DNA of 9,977 bases, from assembly GCA_949286815.1 (NCBI GenBank), contig CASEEB010000295.1:1-9977 (forward strand), read 5' to 3'. The stretch comes from an uncultured Eubacteriales bacterium (GTDB lineage Bacteria; Bacillota; Clostridia; Oscillospirales; CAG-272). The notes beneath the pieces were generated by a model. The model was not told where the DNA came from. It searched no databases and saw nothing but the letters and a program-made list of their open reading frames with translations. Both the position numbers and the translations under genes were made by a program. Position 1 is the stretch's first letter, and each line of letters begins with the position of its first letter. Positions 1-6,116 of this stretch are shown one piece after another.

Positions 1-632
1 GAATCGGAAAATATTTTTTTGACCCCGGTCTGGGCGTCATCAAAATTCCCCTTGATTGCGCACACATTTACATTGTCTCCGGTCTGAGTTGACATTTGAA
101 GCTTCTGAACCTTGCTAACGCCGTCAACCGGATAAAAGACCATTATTTTGGTTTTATCAATATTTTTATAGCCCTCAAGCGCCGCTTTTCCGGTATCTCC
201 GGACGTCGCGACAAGTATTAGCGCCGTTCTGTCTTCACCGGTCTTGACAAGTGCCCTTGAAAGCAGTCTTGGCATTACCTGGAGCGCCATATCCTTAAAA
301 GCCGCTGTAGGACCGTGCCACAATTCCAGTGAAAACATATTATCACATATATGCTTAACCGGAGCCGCTCCGCCGGGGAAAGAGTTTTCGGCGTAAGCTT
401 TTGAACAGTCCTCAAGCAATTCTTCATAGGTGTAGTCGGTAAGATATTCGGAAAGTATTTTTGCAGCCCTTACCGGATAGGTGTCTTTACACAGATTTTT
501 TATATCATCAGCCGAAACGGACGGGATCTTTTCCGGGACAAAAAGTCCTCCGTCCTCCGCAAGTCCCTTTTTAATAACAAACGCGGCGGTGTATCTTTCC
601 TTTGTTTTGTCTCTTGTACTAATATAATTCAT
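1..632 (-). CDS. thrC: Threonine synthase, N-terminal part (cut by window edge)
   Basis: This PLP enzyme converts O-phosphohomoserine to L-threonine and phosphate in the cytoplasm, the last step of threonine biosynthesis. About 210 residues are visible of a protein that is usually near 490-500. The N-terminus (MNYISTRDK, then GLAEDGGLFVPE at 23-34) is typical of the long bacterial/yeast-type enzyme. The PLP lysine is Lys113 in LWHGPTAAFKDMALQ, and the phosphate-binding loop ATSGDTGKAA lies at about 142-151. YPVDGVSKVQKLQM follows at 167-180. The frame is open to base 1, so the C-terminal half lies outside the window. A GGAGG ribosome site sits about 9 bases before the ATG. The M19 dipeptidase gene ends 30 bases upstream on the same strand, so the two are probably co-transcribed. 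Its position in a train headed by a possible homoserine kinase is noted separately. Identification is very secure. Confidence 0.96.
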   Translation of the reverse strand, partial: MNYISTRDKTKERYTAAFVIKKGLAEDGGLFVPEKIPSVSADDIKNLCKDTYPVRAAKILSEYLTDYTYEELLEDCSKAYAENSFPGGAAPVKHICDNMFSLELWHGPTAAFKDMALQVMPRLLSRALVKTGEDRTALILVATSGDTGKAALEGYKNIDKTKIMVFYPVDGVSKVQKLQMSTQTGDNVNVCAIKGNFDDAQTGVKKIFSD

Positions 633-662
633 TTACTAATCCTCCGGATTTTGCATGGTCTT

Positions 663-1613
663 TCAGTTTAAATTGTTCTTTATAAACGTATAATAATTTT
701 TTGCGAAAATTTTCTCAATCAGCTCATCTGAATAGCCGTGAGCCGAAAGCGCCTCCGCAATAACATAAAGGTCATTGACTCCTCCGATGCCGTCGGGAAG
801 AGAAGTGCCGTCAAGGTCGCATCCAAGACCGAGGGAATTTTCAGCGCCGAGTTCCATGTACCTGTCAATATGACGCACAATGTCGTCAACACCGCATTTT
901 CCGTCCGACATATCTTTCAGATGATACGGACACAGACTTATACCCACAATGCCGCCAAGTTCTATTAACGATTTGAGGTGCCTGTCACGAAGGTTTCGTG
1001 TGTGCGGAAAAACCGAATATGAATTTGAGTGGGTAGCGATAAAAGGCTTTTGATATTCATACGCGATGGATATGACATCGTCCGAGGTTTTTTCATTGGA
1101 GTGCGAAATATCCGGCAATATACCTTTTTCAAAGCATTTTCTCACGACCTCTTTTCCGAAATCAGTCAGACCTCCCGATGTATTGTGTGACCCTCCTATG
1201 CAGGAAGTGCCTCCCCACATCAAAGTAAGATATCTTACACCGCGATTATACAGCTCATCAAGCCGTTCTATTCTCCCGGCGAGAATCCTCGCGTCCTCAA
1301 CGGCAAGAAACGCCGCGATTTTATTGCTGTCCCATGCGTTTTTCAAATCGCTAAAAGACCTTACCGCCGAAATTTTATCAGGGTATACCGATAAATCCGA
1401 TTTAAAATAGTCCGTTATCTTCAAAAATTCTTCATACGCGTCGTTGTCATTCAGGCGTTTGTTTGCCCAAACCGCAAAAAACTGAGCGTAATTTTCATAG
1501 CGTTCCGCCCTTTTTATACTGATATTGCAACTGTTATCCGCAATATTTTCTTTTCTGTGATACAACTCATAAGCTGTATCGCAGTGGGTATCAATAAGTG
1601 AAAGCTTTTGCAT
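663..1613 (-). CDS. Membrane dipeptidase (peptidase M19, renal dipeptidase family)
   Basis: A zinc-dependent dipeptidase of the amidohydrolase-fold M19 family, which hydrolyses dipeptides, including some with a D-residue at the C-terminal side. Expected metal ligands are all present: His10 and Asp12 (LIDTHCDT), Glu106 (AVEDA), His171 (DISHSN), His195 (ATHSNS) and Asp266 (GLGCDLDG). The C-terminus KIFAKNYYTFIKN matches the usual family end. Length is 316 residues, normal for bacterial members. I chose the ATG at 1613 because family proteins begin just before the LIDTHCD motif. An in-frame TTG at 1661 would add 16 basic residues (MSAHKRKGFKERHSHK) that overlap a small hairpin. An AAAGG lies about 12 bases before the ATG. 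There is no signal peptide, so it is likely cytoplasmic despite the family name. It sits 30 bases before thrC and about 250 bases after yraN. The physiological substrate cannot be told from sequence. Confidence 0.93.
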   Translation of the reverse strand: MQKLSLIDTHCDTAYELYHRKENIADNSCNISIKRAERYENYAQFFAVWANKRLNDNDAYEEFLKITDYFKSDLSVYPDKISAVRSFSDLKNAWDSNKIAAFLAVEDARILAGRIERLDELYNRGVRYLTLMWGGTSCIGGSHNTSGGLTDFGKEVVRKCFEKGILPDISHSNEKTSDDVISIAYEYQKPFIATHSNSYSVFPHTRNLRDRHLKSLIELGGIVGISLCPYHLKDMSDGKCGVDDIVRHIDRYMELGAENSLGLGCDLDGTSLPDGIGGVNDLYVIAEALSAHGYSDELIEKIFAKNYYTFIKNNLN

Positions 1614-1647
1614 TTTATGACTGTGCCTTTCTTTAAAGCCCTTTCTT

Positions 1648-1668
1648 TTATGCGCAGACAACGCATAA
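1648..1668. repeat. Small hairpin before the M19 gene
   Basis: The arms TTATGCG (1648-1654) and CGCATAA (1662-1668) form a perfect 7-bp stem with a 7-base loop. It lies just upstream of the M19 ATG on the minus strand and covers the alternative TTG start at 1661. There is no T-tract after it, so it is not a classical terminator. A role in RNA stability or translation is possible but not shown. Confidence 0.45.
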
Positions 1669-1692
1669 AGAGAGTGGATTAATATATATCAT

Positions 1693-1793
1693 AGCGCATA
1701 TGTTCCCGCCTCTTAGTCGGCGGGTTCCGCATCCGAGTTTCAACGTCAGTTTAAGCTCCCGCTGAAACTCGGGAGCTACCACTCATATGCGCT
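1693..1793. repeat. Structured non-coding element: three-way junction with possible pseudoknot
   Basis: Three perfect inverted repeats nest into one fold. The outer stem pairs AGCGCATATG (1693-1702) with CATATGCGCT (1784-1793), 10 bp. Inside are CCCGCC/GGCGGG (1705-1710/1719-1724, 8-base loop) and CCGAGTTTCA/TGAAACTCGG (1733-1742/1763-1772). A further pair AGCTCCC/GGGAGCT (1754-1760/1771-1777) interleaves with the last stem and would make an H-type pseudoknot of 8 + 7 bp. It lies between yraN and the M19 gene, both minus strand, and would be part of their transcript. No T-tract follows, so it is not a simple terminator. It shows no T-box consensus and no coding capacity. Nested palindromes of this kind occur at ends or guide-RNA regions of IS200/IS605-family elements and in non-autonomous palindromic elements. 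That assignment is inference; the pairings themselves are directly visible. Confidence 0.7.
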
Positions 1794-1795
1794 CG

Positions 1796-1861
1796 TTGCA
1801 AGCGTTCGCAAGCTTGTTTGCAAGTAAGCTTACATATTTCTTGCTCCGCTTTAAATATGAG
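1796..1861. repeat. Palindrome-rich spacer next to yraN
   Basis: This stretch is built from short reiterated pieces: GCAAG/CTTGC units occur several times, with palindromes CAAGCTTG (1809-1816) and GTAAGCTTAC (1824-1833). CTCATAT at 1782-1788 can pair with ATATGAG at 1855-1861, closing a second domain next to the three-way junction. Together with the neighbouring element it fills almost all of the roughly 250 bases between yraN and the M19 gene. I see no open frame with a ribosome site here. It may be the other half of one mobile or structured unit. Confidence 0.5.
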
Positions 1862-1865
1862 TTTA

Positions 1866-2282
1866 TCAGTGCTTACGTCCCATCGCGTCAAAGGCATTTC
1901 TTATATGATTTACGTTAAGCACACAAGGATAAATATTTTTTTGCGGGTCGTGTTCCTTGACAAAAACCTCTATCACATCTATTCTCGGCTGTTTTTCGGT
2001 ATAATTTTTGCTGAGATAAGCCTTAGCCGCGTTAACCGTAAAAATACGCTTTTTTGACGTAACCGCTCTTCCCGGAGAACCGTAGTTTCCCGACTCCGGA
2101 TACAGACACGAACGCGTCTTTACCTCGACAAACACTATGTAATCCCTGTCCTCCGCAATAATATCTATTTCATTTTTTGACACTCGAACATTTCTTCCCA
2201 CAATTTTATATCCGTTTTTTCTGAGAAAGTCCGCCGCCGCGTCCTCGCCGAATTTTCCGATATCGGATTTGTCGGAGTTCAT
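1866..2282 (-). CDS. yraN: UPF0102 family protein YraN, nuclease-like
   Basis: A small protein with a restriction-endonuclease-like fold, conserved in bacteria next to rnhB; its biological role is not firmly known. The family pattern is clear: GKFGEDAAADFLRKNGYKIVGRN at the N-terminus, then Glu38/Asp40 in NEIDIIAED, then the PD-ExK-like core with Glu53 and Lys55 in FVEVKTR. RIDVIEV (101-107) supplies the later conserved Asp. I chose the ATG at 2282 (138 residues) because family members start only a few residues before GxxGE, and because it lies 4 bases after the rnhB stop. An upstream ATG at 2321 (151 residues) would overlap rnhB by 35 bases and has no visible ribosome site. It ends in TGA. 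Gene order rnhB-yraN is common in Firmicutes. Confidence 0.92.
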   Translation of the reverse strand: MNSDKSDIGKFGEDAAADFLRKNGYKIVGRNVRVSKNEIDIIAEDRDYIVFVEVKTRSCLYPESGNYGSPGRAVTSKKRIFTVNAAKAYLSKNYTEKQPRIDVIEVFVKEHDPQKNIYPCVLNVNHIRNAFDAMGRKH

Positions 2283-2286
2283 AATC

Positions 2287-2913
2287 TTATACACTCTTTC
2301 TGCCGGTATTCTTTGTATCATCGAGAAATCTGATAAATTTTTTTCTGTGTATGGGAGACGGTCCGAACTGCTTTAACGCGTCTATATGAAGTTTTGTTCC
2401 GTATCCTTTATGCTTTGCTATTTTGTACTGCGGATATAATTTATCAAGTTCGGTGCATATCCTGTCTCTTGTAACCTTGGCAAGGATTGACGCCGCGGCG
2501 ATGCTCATGGAAAGGGAATCGCCTTTTATTACCGCAAATGCGGGAATTTTAAAATCTCTCGCGATGTTGCCGTCAATAAGCGCGCAGTCAGCTTTTACCG
2601 ACAGCCCGTCGATAGCCCGGCGCATCGCCAGCAAATCCGCCTCAAGTATATTCAACTCGTCAATTTCCTCTACGGAAGCCTCGGCAACGCAATAAGATAC
2701 AGCATTTTTTGTTATTAAATCAAACAGTTCCTCACGCTTTTTAGGGGTAAGTTTTTTTGAGTCGTTCAACCCCTCTATGAAAAATCCGTCAGGCAGGATA
2801 CAGGCAGCAGCCACCACGGGACCGCACAACGGTCCGCGTCCCGCTTCGTCAACGCCGCATACGGTTCCGTATCCTTTTACATGCATTTCGTTTTCATATG
2901 AATAATCAGGCAT
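2287..2913 (-). CDS. rnhB: Ribonuclease HII
   Basis: This enzyme nicks the RNA strand of RNA/DNA hybrids and removes single ribonucleotides misincorporated in DNA. The signature CGVDEAGRGPLCGPVVAA gives catalytic Asp22 and Glu23. Asp114 (ALIDGN) and Asp150 (AASILAKVTRD) complete the acidic metal-binding set. The C-terminal motifs KGYGTKLHIDAL and FGPSPIHRKKF are standard. At 208 residues it has full normal length and no N-terminal TBP-like extension, which separates it from RNase HIII. It begins 8 bases after the rbgA stop and ends 4 bases before the yraN start chosen here, so it is embedded in the operon and probably translated by coupling. Its own ribosome site is weak (GGGG about 12 bases before the ATG). 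Confidence 0.96.
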   Translation of the reverse strand: MPDYSYENEMHVKGYGTVCGVDEAGRGPLCGPVVAAACILPDGFFIEGLNDSKKLTPKKREELFDLITKNAVSYCVAEASVEEIDELNILEADLLAMRRAIDGLSVKADCALIDGNIARDFKIPAFAVIKGDSLSMSIAAASILAKVTRDRICTELDKLYPQYKIAKHKGYGTKLHIDALKQFGPSPIHRKKFIRFLDDTKNTGRKSV

Positions 2914-2921
2914 TTTATTAT

Positions 2922-3809
2922 TTAACCCCGCTTTTCTTTACAGGCTTCCGTTCTGTCGAGAGTGATTCTTCCGATACGCGCGCTTCTGAATTCATCCAAT
3001 AATACATTTGACGTGCGTACGGTATCAACCTCTCCGCCCGACACAAGAAATCCCCGTTTCTTGCCTATTGTGCAAAGCAGGTCATAATCGTCAAATTCAT
3101 CATATTCCGAAATATCACCAAGCCTGTATCTTTGGCAGAGCAGGTCAGGGTAGAGCACACGCAGTTTCGCGCACAGTCTCATTGCCAGATATTCAATATC
3201 CATTATACTGTCCTTGACAGCCCCGGTGAACGCAAGATTTTCACCGACTTCTTTATCCTCGAATTTAGGCCAAAGGATGCCGGGCATGTCAAGCAGGTCA
3301 ATACCTGTTCCCGTTGAAACCCACTGTTTGTCAAGCGTAACTCCGGGTCTGTCCTCGGCTTTTGCTTTTTTGGCTCCGCACAGCTTGTTTATAAGTGTGG
3401 ATTTGCCTACGTTGGGAATTCCAAGCACCATAGCGTACAGTTTTCGCCCGCCCATACCTTTTGCGTCATATTTGTCGGTTTTTTCTTTTAAAATGTTCTT
3501 TACACACGGCAAAATATCCGGAATACCGCTTCCGGTAACACAGTCCGCCATAATACACGCCGTATTTTCCGAACTGTAATATCTGCTCCAGAGTTTGTTT
3601 TGCTCAGGGTCGGAAAGAGAGGCCTTGTTTAATACGATAACGGAGGGCTTTCCTCCCTTAAGGCTGACTATTTCCGGGTTTCTGGAGGAGTACGGTATTC
3701 TTGCGTCAAGCATTTCAATTACAATATCCACATTTTTTAGATTTTCCGCAATCAGCTTCCGCGTTTTGGCCATATGCCCCGGAAACCACTGAACATTAGA
3801 TGAAGGCAT
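2922..3809 (-). CDS. rbgA: Ribosome biogenesis GTPase A (RbgA/YlqF)
   Basis: A circularly permuted GTPase required for late 50S subunit assembly in Firmicutes. The N-terminal NVQWFPGHMAKTRK and DARIPYSSRNPE (35-46) are family signatures. The G motifs occur in permuted order: G4-like NKAS at 61-64, the P-loop G1 GIPNVGKST at 130-138, the G2 threonine in RPGVT (154-158), and G3 DMPG at 174-177. A C-terminal helical RNA-binding domain follows (about 190-285). Length is 295 residues, close to the B. subtilis protein. One oddity is that the G4 motif reads NKAS where NKxD is canonical, so the guanine-contacting Asp appears to be Ser. The gene starts 32 bases after the lepB stop, with GGAAAGG about 11 bases before the ATG. 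It is flanked by lepB and rnhB as in many Firmicutes. Confidence 0.96.
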   Translation of the reverse strand: MPSSNVQWFPGHMAKTRKLIAENLKNVDIVIEMLDARIPYSSRNPEIVSLKGGKPSVIVLNKASLSDPEQNKLWSRYYSSENTACIMADCVTGSGIPDILPCVKNILKEKTDKYDAKGMGGRKLYAMVLGIPNVGKSTLINKLCGAKKAKAEDRPGVTLDKQWVSTGTGIDLLDMPGILWPKFEDKEVGENLAFTGAVKDSIMDIEYLAMRLCAKLRVLYPDLLCQRYRLGDISEYDEFDDYDLLCTIGKKRGFLVSGGEVDTVRTSNVLLDEFRSARIGRITLDRTEACKEKRG

Positions 3810-3841
3810 CTCGTTTATAACCTTTCCGTAATTGATTTTTG

Positions 3842-4522
3842 TCAGTCGAAGACCGTAAAAGGACTTATTCTGAATTTGACCTCTCCGAGCACCCGCCTTT
3901 TGTCCACGAACCCGATATGAGATGAGCGGGAATCTGTGGAATTGTTCCTGTTATCACCCATGACAAACAGCTGACCTTCCGGGACTACGGTTTCAAATAT
4001 TCCGGTATACCTGTCAAAATCATAATCGGGATATCCGCGCGAAATATATCTGTCGCCGCTCACAAAAGCATACTCTTCTTCCAATAAAACCCCGTCAACA
4101 TAAACCTCGCCTTTATAAAAATCTATTTTCACATTTTGACCCTCGGTGGCGATAACTCTCTTTACGATAGGTTCATTATACCACTTTCCGGTCTGGTGGA
4201 ATACTATTATGTCTCCCGCGGACGGCTCATAGAAAATATCCGATATTACAAGCATCTCATTATGCTTCAGGGTATTATTCATAGAGTCCCCGCTGACCCG
4301 GCAAAGCCGCGCTCCGAAAGAAAATACTATGAGAACAGCCAAAACCGAGAACACAAACACCTCAACGTAATCAAACACATCATGAATCAAAGGCGGCTTT
4401 TTTTCGGCGACAGTCTCCTGACTCTGATTTTTTTCCGCCGATTCATTCTCAGTAATGATATTTTCTGTTTCATTTTCATTGTCTCTGTTGATTTGCGGTG
4501 AATCATTCGGTGTATTATTCAT
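3842..4522 (-). CDS. lepB: Signal peptidase I
   Basis: A membrane serine protease that removes signal peptides from exported proteins on the outer face of the cytoplasmic membrane. One transmembrane segment lies at about 53-73 (VEVFVFSVLAVLIVFSFGA). Right after it is the box B motif with catalytic Ser80 (SGDSMNNTL). The general-base Lys121 is in VKRVIATEGQ, and box E GDNRNNSTDSR spans 189-199. The Pro usual after SMx is Asn here, a variant familiar in Clostridia. The first 48 residues form a cytosolic Asn/Glu/Ser-rich, probably disordered tail, longer than in B. subtilis SipS. Total length is 226. A GAGG lies 9 bases before the ATG. It starts 54 bases after the phosphomutase-like gene and leads into rbgA. 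Confidence 0.96.
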   Translation of the reverse strand: MNNTPNDSPQINRDNENETENIITENESAEKNQSQETVAEKKPPLIHDVFDYVEVFVFSVLAVLIVFSFGARLCRVSGDSMNNTLKHNEMLVISDIFYEPSAGDIIVFHQTGKWYNEPIVKRVIATEGQNVKIDFYKGEVYVDGVLLEEEYAFVSGDRYISRGYPDYDFDRYTGIFETVVPEGQLFVMGDNRNNSTDSRSSHIGFVDKRRVLGEVKFRISPFTVFD

Positions 4523-4576
4523 TGTTATAAACCTCGTTTCTTAAGGTTGCTTGGTTTTGATTTTCAAATCATTGCT

Positions 4577-5791
4577 TCAGCTGTGTTTTTCTATAAACAT
4601 TTCCATTAAACTGTAGCCGTTGGGCACATAAAGTCCGGTCATTTTTGCGCTGTCCTCATTGAACCCGTTTACCCCGTCAACCGGCTTTTCCGACGAGTAT
4701 ATCATAAACGGAACAGGGTCTGAGGTATGTGTTCTCAGTCGCAACGGAGTGGGATGGTCCGGAAGGATCATGATTTTAAACCCGTCATTGCAGGTTTTCA
4801 GATATTCATATACTGGTGCAAGGATTTTCTCGTCTATAAGCTCAATTGAAAGCACCTTGTTTTCCGTCTCCGCGCGGTGTCCGCATTCGTCGGGTCCCTC
4901 AACATGTATATATACAAAATCAATGTTGTTTTCAAACGCGGATATTGCCGCCTCTGCCTTACCCGTATAATTTGTATTGACATTTCCGGTCGCGCCCTCA
5001 ACGTCTATTGACTTCATTCCGGCGCACAGACCTATTCCTTTTATCAGATCCACCGCCGAGATAACCGCTCCCTCAAGCCCCCATTTTTCCTTAAAAGAGG
5101 GAAGCGCCGGTTTTTTACCCGGGCTCCACAGCCAAATAGAATTTGCCGGCTTCAGACCTCTTGCGCGTCTGTCCTCATTTACCGGATGACGGTCAAGAAT
5201 ATCCCAGCTTGCTCTCATCAGGTCATAAAAAACCTTGCCCTCGTTTTGATCCGGCAGATAATCCTTAATCCGTTTGCCCAAAATATCATGAGGACGCATA
5301 AAATTGTACTTTTCGTTTCCGTTTTTCCAGATTATACAATGACGGTAGCTTACACCGGTATAAAATTTTCTGAAATCGGTTCCGAGTTCATCATCAAGCG
5401 CCTTTATGAGTATATCCGCCTCTTTGGTTGTTATTTCATCGGAACTGTGGTCTATCATGATTTTATTGTCATAATCTTCATCTTCCGAAAGTGTGACCAG
5501 ATTGCAACGGTATGCCACATCCTCATCCGACATTTGAATACCCATGCTTACGGCTTCAAGCGGAGAGCGGCCTTTTGAATAAATTTTCGGATCAAAGGAC
5601 AAAATCGCCATATTCGCCGTATCGCTTTCGGGTACCATACCCTCGGGAACATTGGAAACCGTACCGACTACCGAATTTTTCGCGAGGAAGTCCATACAGG
5701 GCTTTTTTGCGTATTCCATAGGCGTTTTATTTCCCAAAGCTATGATTTTTTCGTCAGCCATTCCGTCGGGAATCAACACGAGATATTTCAT
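4577..5791 (-). CDS. Archaeal-type cofactor-independent phosphoglycerate mutase / proposed homoserine kinase
   Basis: A member of the alkaline-phosphatase superfamily, of the archaeal-type iPGM (ApgM) branch. Visible metal and nucleophile residues are Asp9 (LIPDGMAD), Ser56 (PESDTAN, phospho-acceptor), Asp301 and His305 (HVEGPDECGHRAE), Asp345-His346 (LPDHPTP) and His355 (RTHTSDP). Length is 404 residues, normal for the family. A bacterial subgroup of this branch has been proposed to be homoserine kinase in species lacking a standard ThrB. The presence of thrC in the same gene train fits that role, but the sequence motifs do not separate the two activities by eye. If it is glycolytic it interconverts 3- and 2-phosphoglycerate. 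It appears to be the first gene of the minus-strand operon, with a promoter at 5836-5864 and GAGG about 13 bases before the ATG. Confidence 0.9.
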   Translation of the reverse strand: MKYLVLIPDGMADEKIIALGNKTPMEYAKKPCMDFLAKNSVVGTVSNVPEGMVPESDTANMAILSFDPKIYSKGRSPLEAVSMGIQMSDEDVAYRCNLVTLSEDEDYDNKIMIDHSSDEITTKEADILIKALDDELGTDFRKFYTGVSYRHCIIWKNGNEKYNFMRPHDILGKRIKDYLPDQNEGKVFYDLMRASWDILDRHPVNEDRRARGLKPANSIWLWSPGKKPALPSFKEKWGLEGAVISAVDLIKGIGLCAGMKSIDVEGATGNVNTNYTGKAEAAISAFENNIDFVYIHVEGPDECGHRAETENKVLSIELIDEKILAPVYEYLKTCNDGFKIMILPDHPTPLRLRTHTSDPVPFMIYSSEKPVDGVNGFNEDSAKMTGLYVPNGYSLMEMFIEKHS

Positions 5792-5835
5792 AATGTATAT
5801 CTATCCTCATTTAAATTAAAATTTTTCCACTCTTA

Positions 5836-5864
5836 ATTATAACATAAAATAACAATTTATACAA
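5836..5864 (-). promoter_or_regulatory. SigA-type promoter for the minus-strand operon
   Basis: Read on the minus strand, TATAAT (5836-5841) lies 17 bases after TTGTAT (5859-5864). The -10 box is perfect; the -35 box keeps TTG. Transcription would start at about 5829, giving a leader of roughly 37 bases before the phosphomutase-like gene. Confidence 0.6.
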
Positions 5865-5967
5865 CACCTAATCACAATTATTAATGAAAAATTCAAGAAA
5901 AAAATCAGTTTCCGTACCTTTTTTAAATAAATTAACAAGCATTTTAAAAAATATTATTGTTTTTGTA

Positions 5968-5996
5968 TTGAAAATGACGTTATTGTATGATATAAT
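5968..5996 (+). promoter_or_regulatory. SigA-type promoter with extended -10 for the gene at 6117
   Basis: TTGAAA (5968-5973), a 17-base spacer and a perfect TATAAT (5991-5996) are present. TG at 5988-5989 makes an extended -10 (TGATATAAT). Predicted start is near 6003, leaving a 5' leader of about 115 bases. Confidence 0.75.
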
Positions 5997-6116
5997 CAAT
6001 CAATAAAGCATTAAAAATAAACGGCGCAAACGAATTTTTCAAAATCATTCAACAATTCTGTGCTTTTGTAATGGGGAAATTTAATAAAAAATCAAATTCG
6101 GAAAGGAGTTTGTAAT

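Larger units (their letters stand above)
5792..6116. other. Divergent intergenic region with back-to-back promoters
   Basis: This AT-rich gap of about 325 bases separates the leftward operon from the rightward gene at 6117. It holds a promoter facing each way (described separately), whose -35 boxes are about 100 bases apart. The leader of the rightward gene is about 115 bases long. I see no strong hairpin, riboswitch consensus or convincing gene in it. Two short frames, at 5884-6006 and 6071-6115, lack ribosome sites. Confidence 0.6.

Noticed and set aside
1662..1865. T-box or other amino-acid riboswitch controlling thrC
   Set aside because: The minus strand shows no GGGTGGnACCGCG-like T-box sequence, and no terminator T-tract follows the stems.
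1818..2057. Plus-strand frame opposite yraN
   Set aside because: It is antisense to a clearly conserved gene, shows no family features and has no ribosome site; other antisense frames across the minus-strand operon were dropped for the same reason.
5884..6006. Plus-strand frame of 40 codons beginning MKNSRKKSVS, basic then hydrophobic, toxin-like in outline
   Set aside because: There is no ribosome binding site before its ATG, it spans the promoter of the next gene, and AT-rich DNA yields such frames by chance.
6071..6115. Possible leader peptide of 14 codons ending one base before the ATG at 6117
   Set aside because: No ribosome site precedes it, its 3' half is the ribosome site of the next gene, and no run of regulatory codons is visible.
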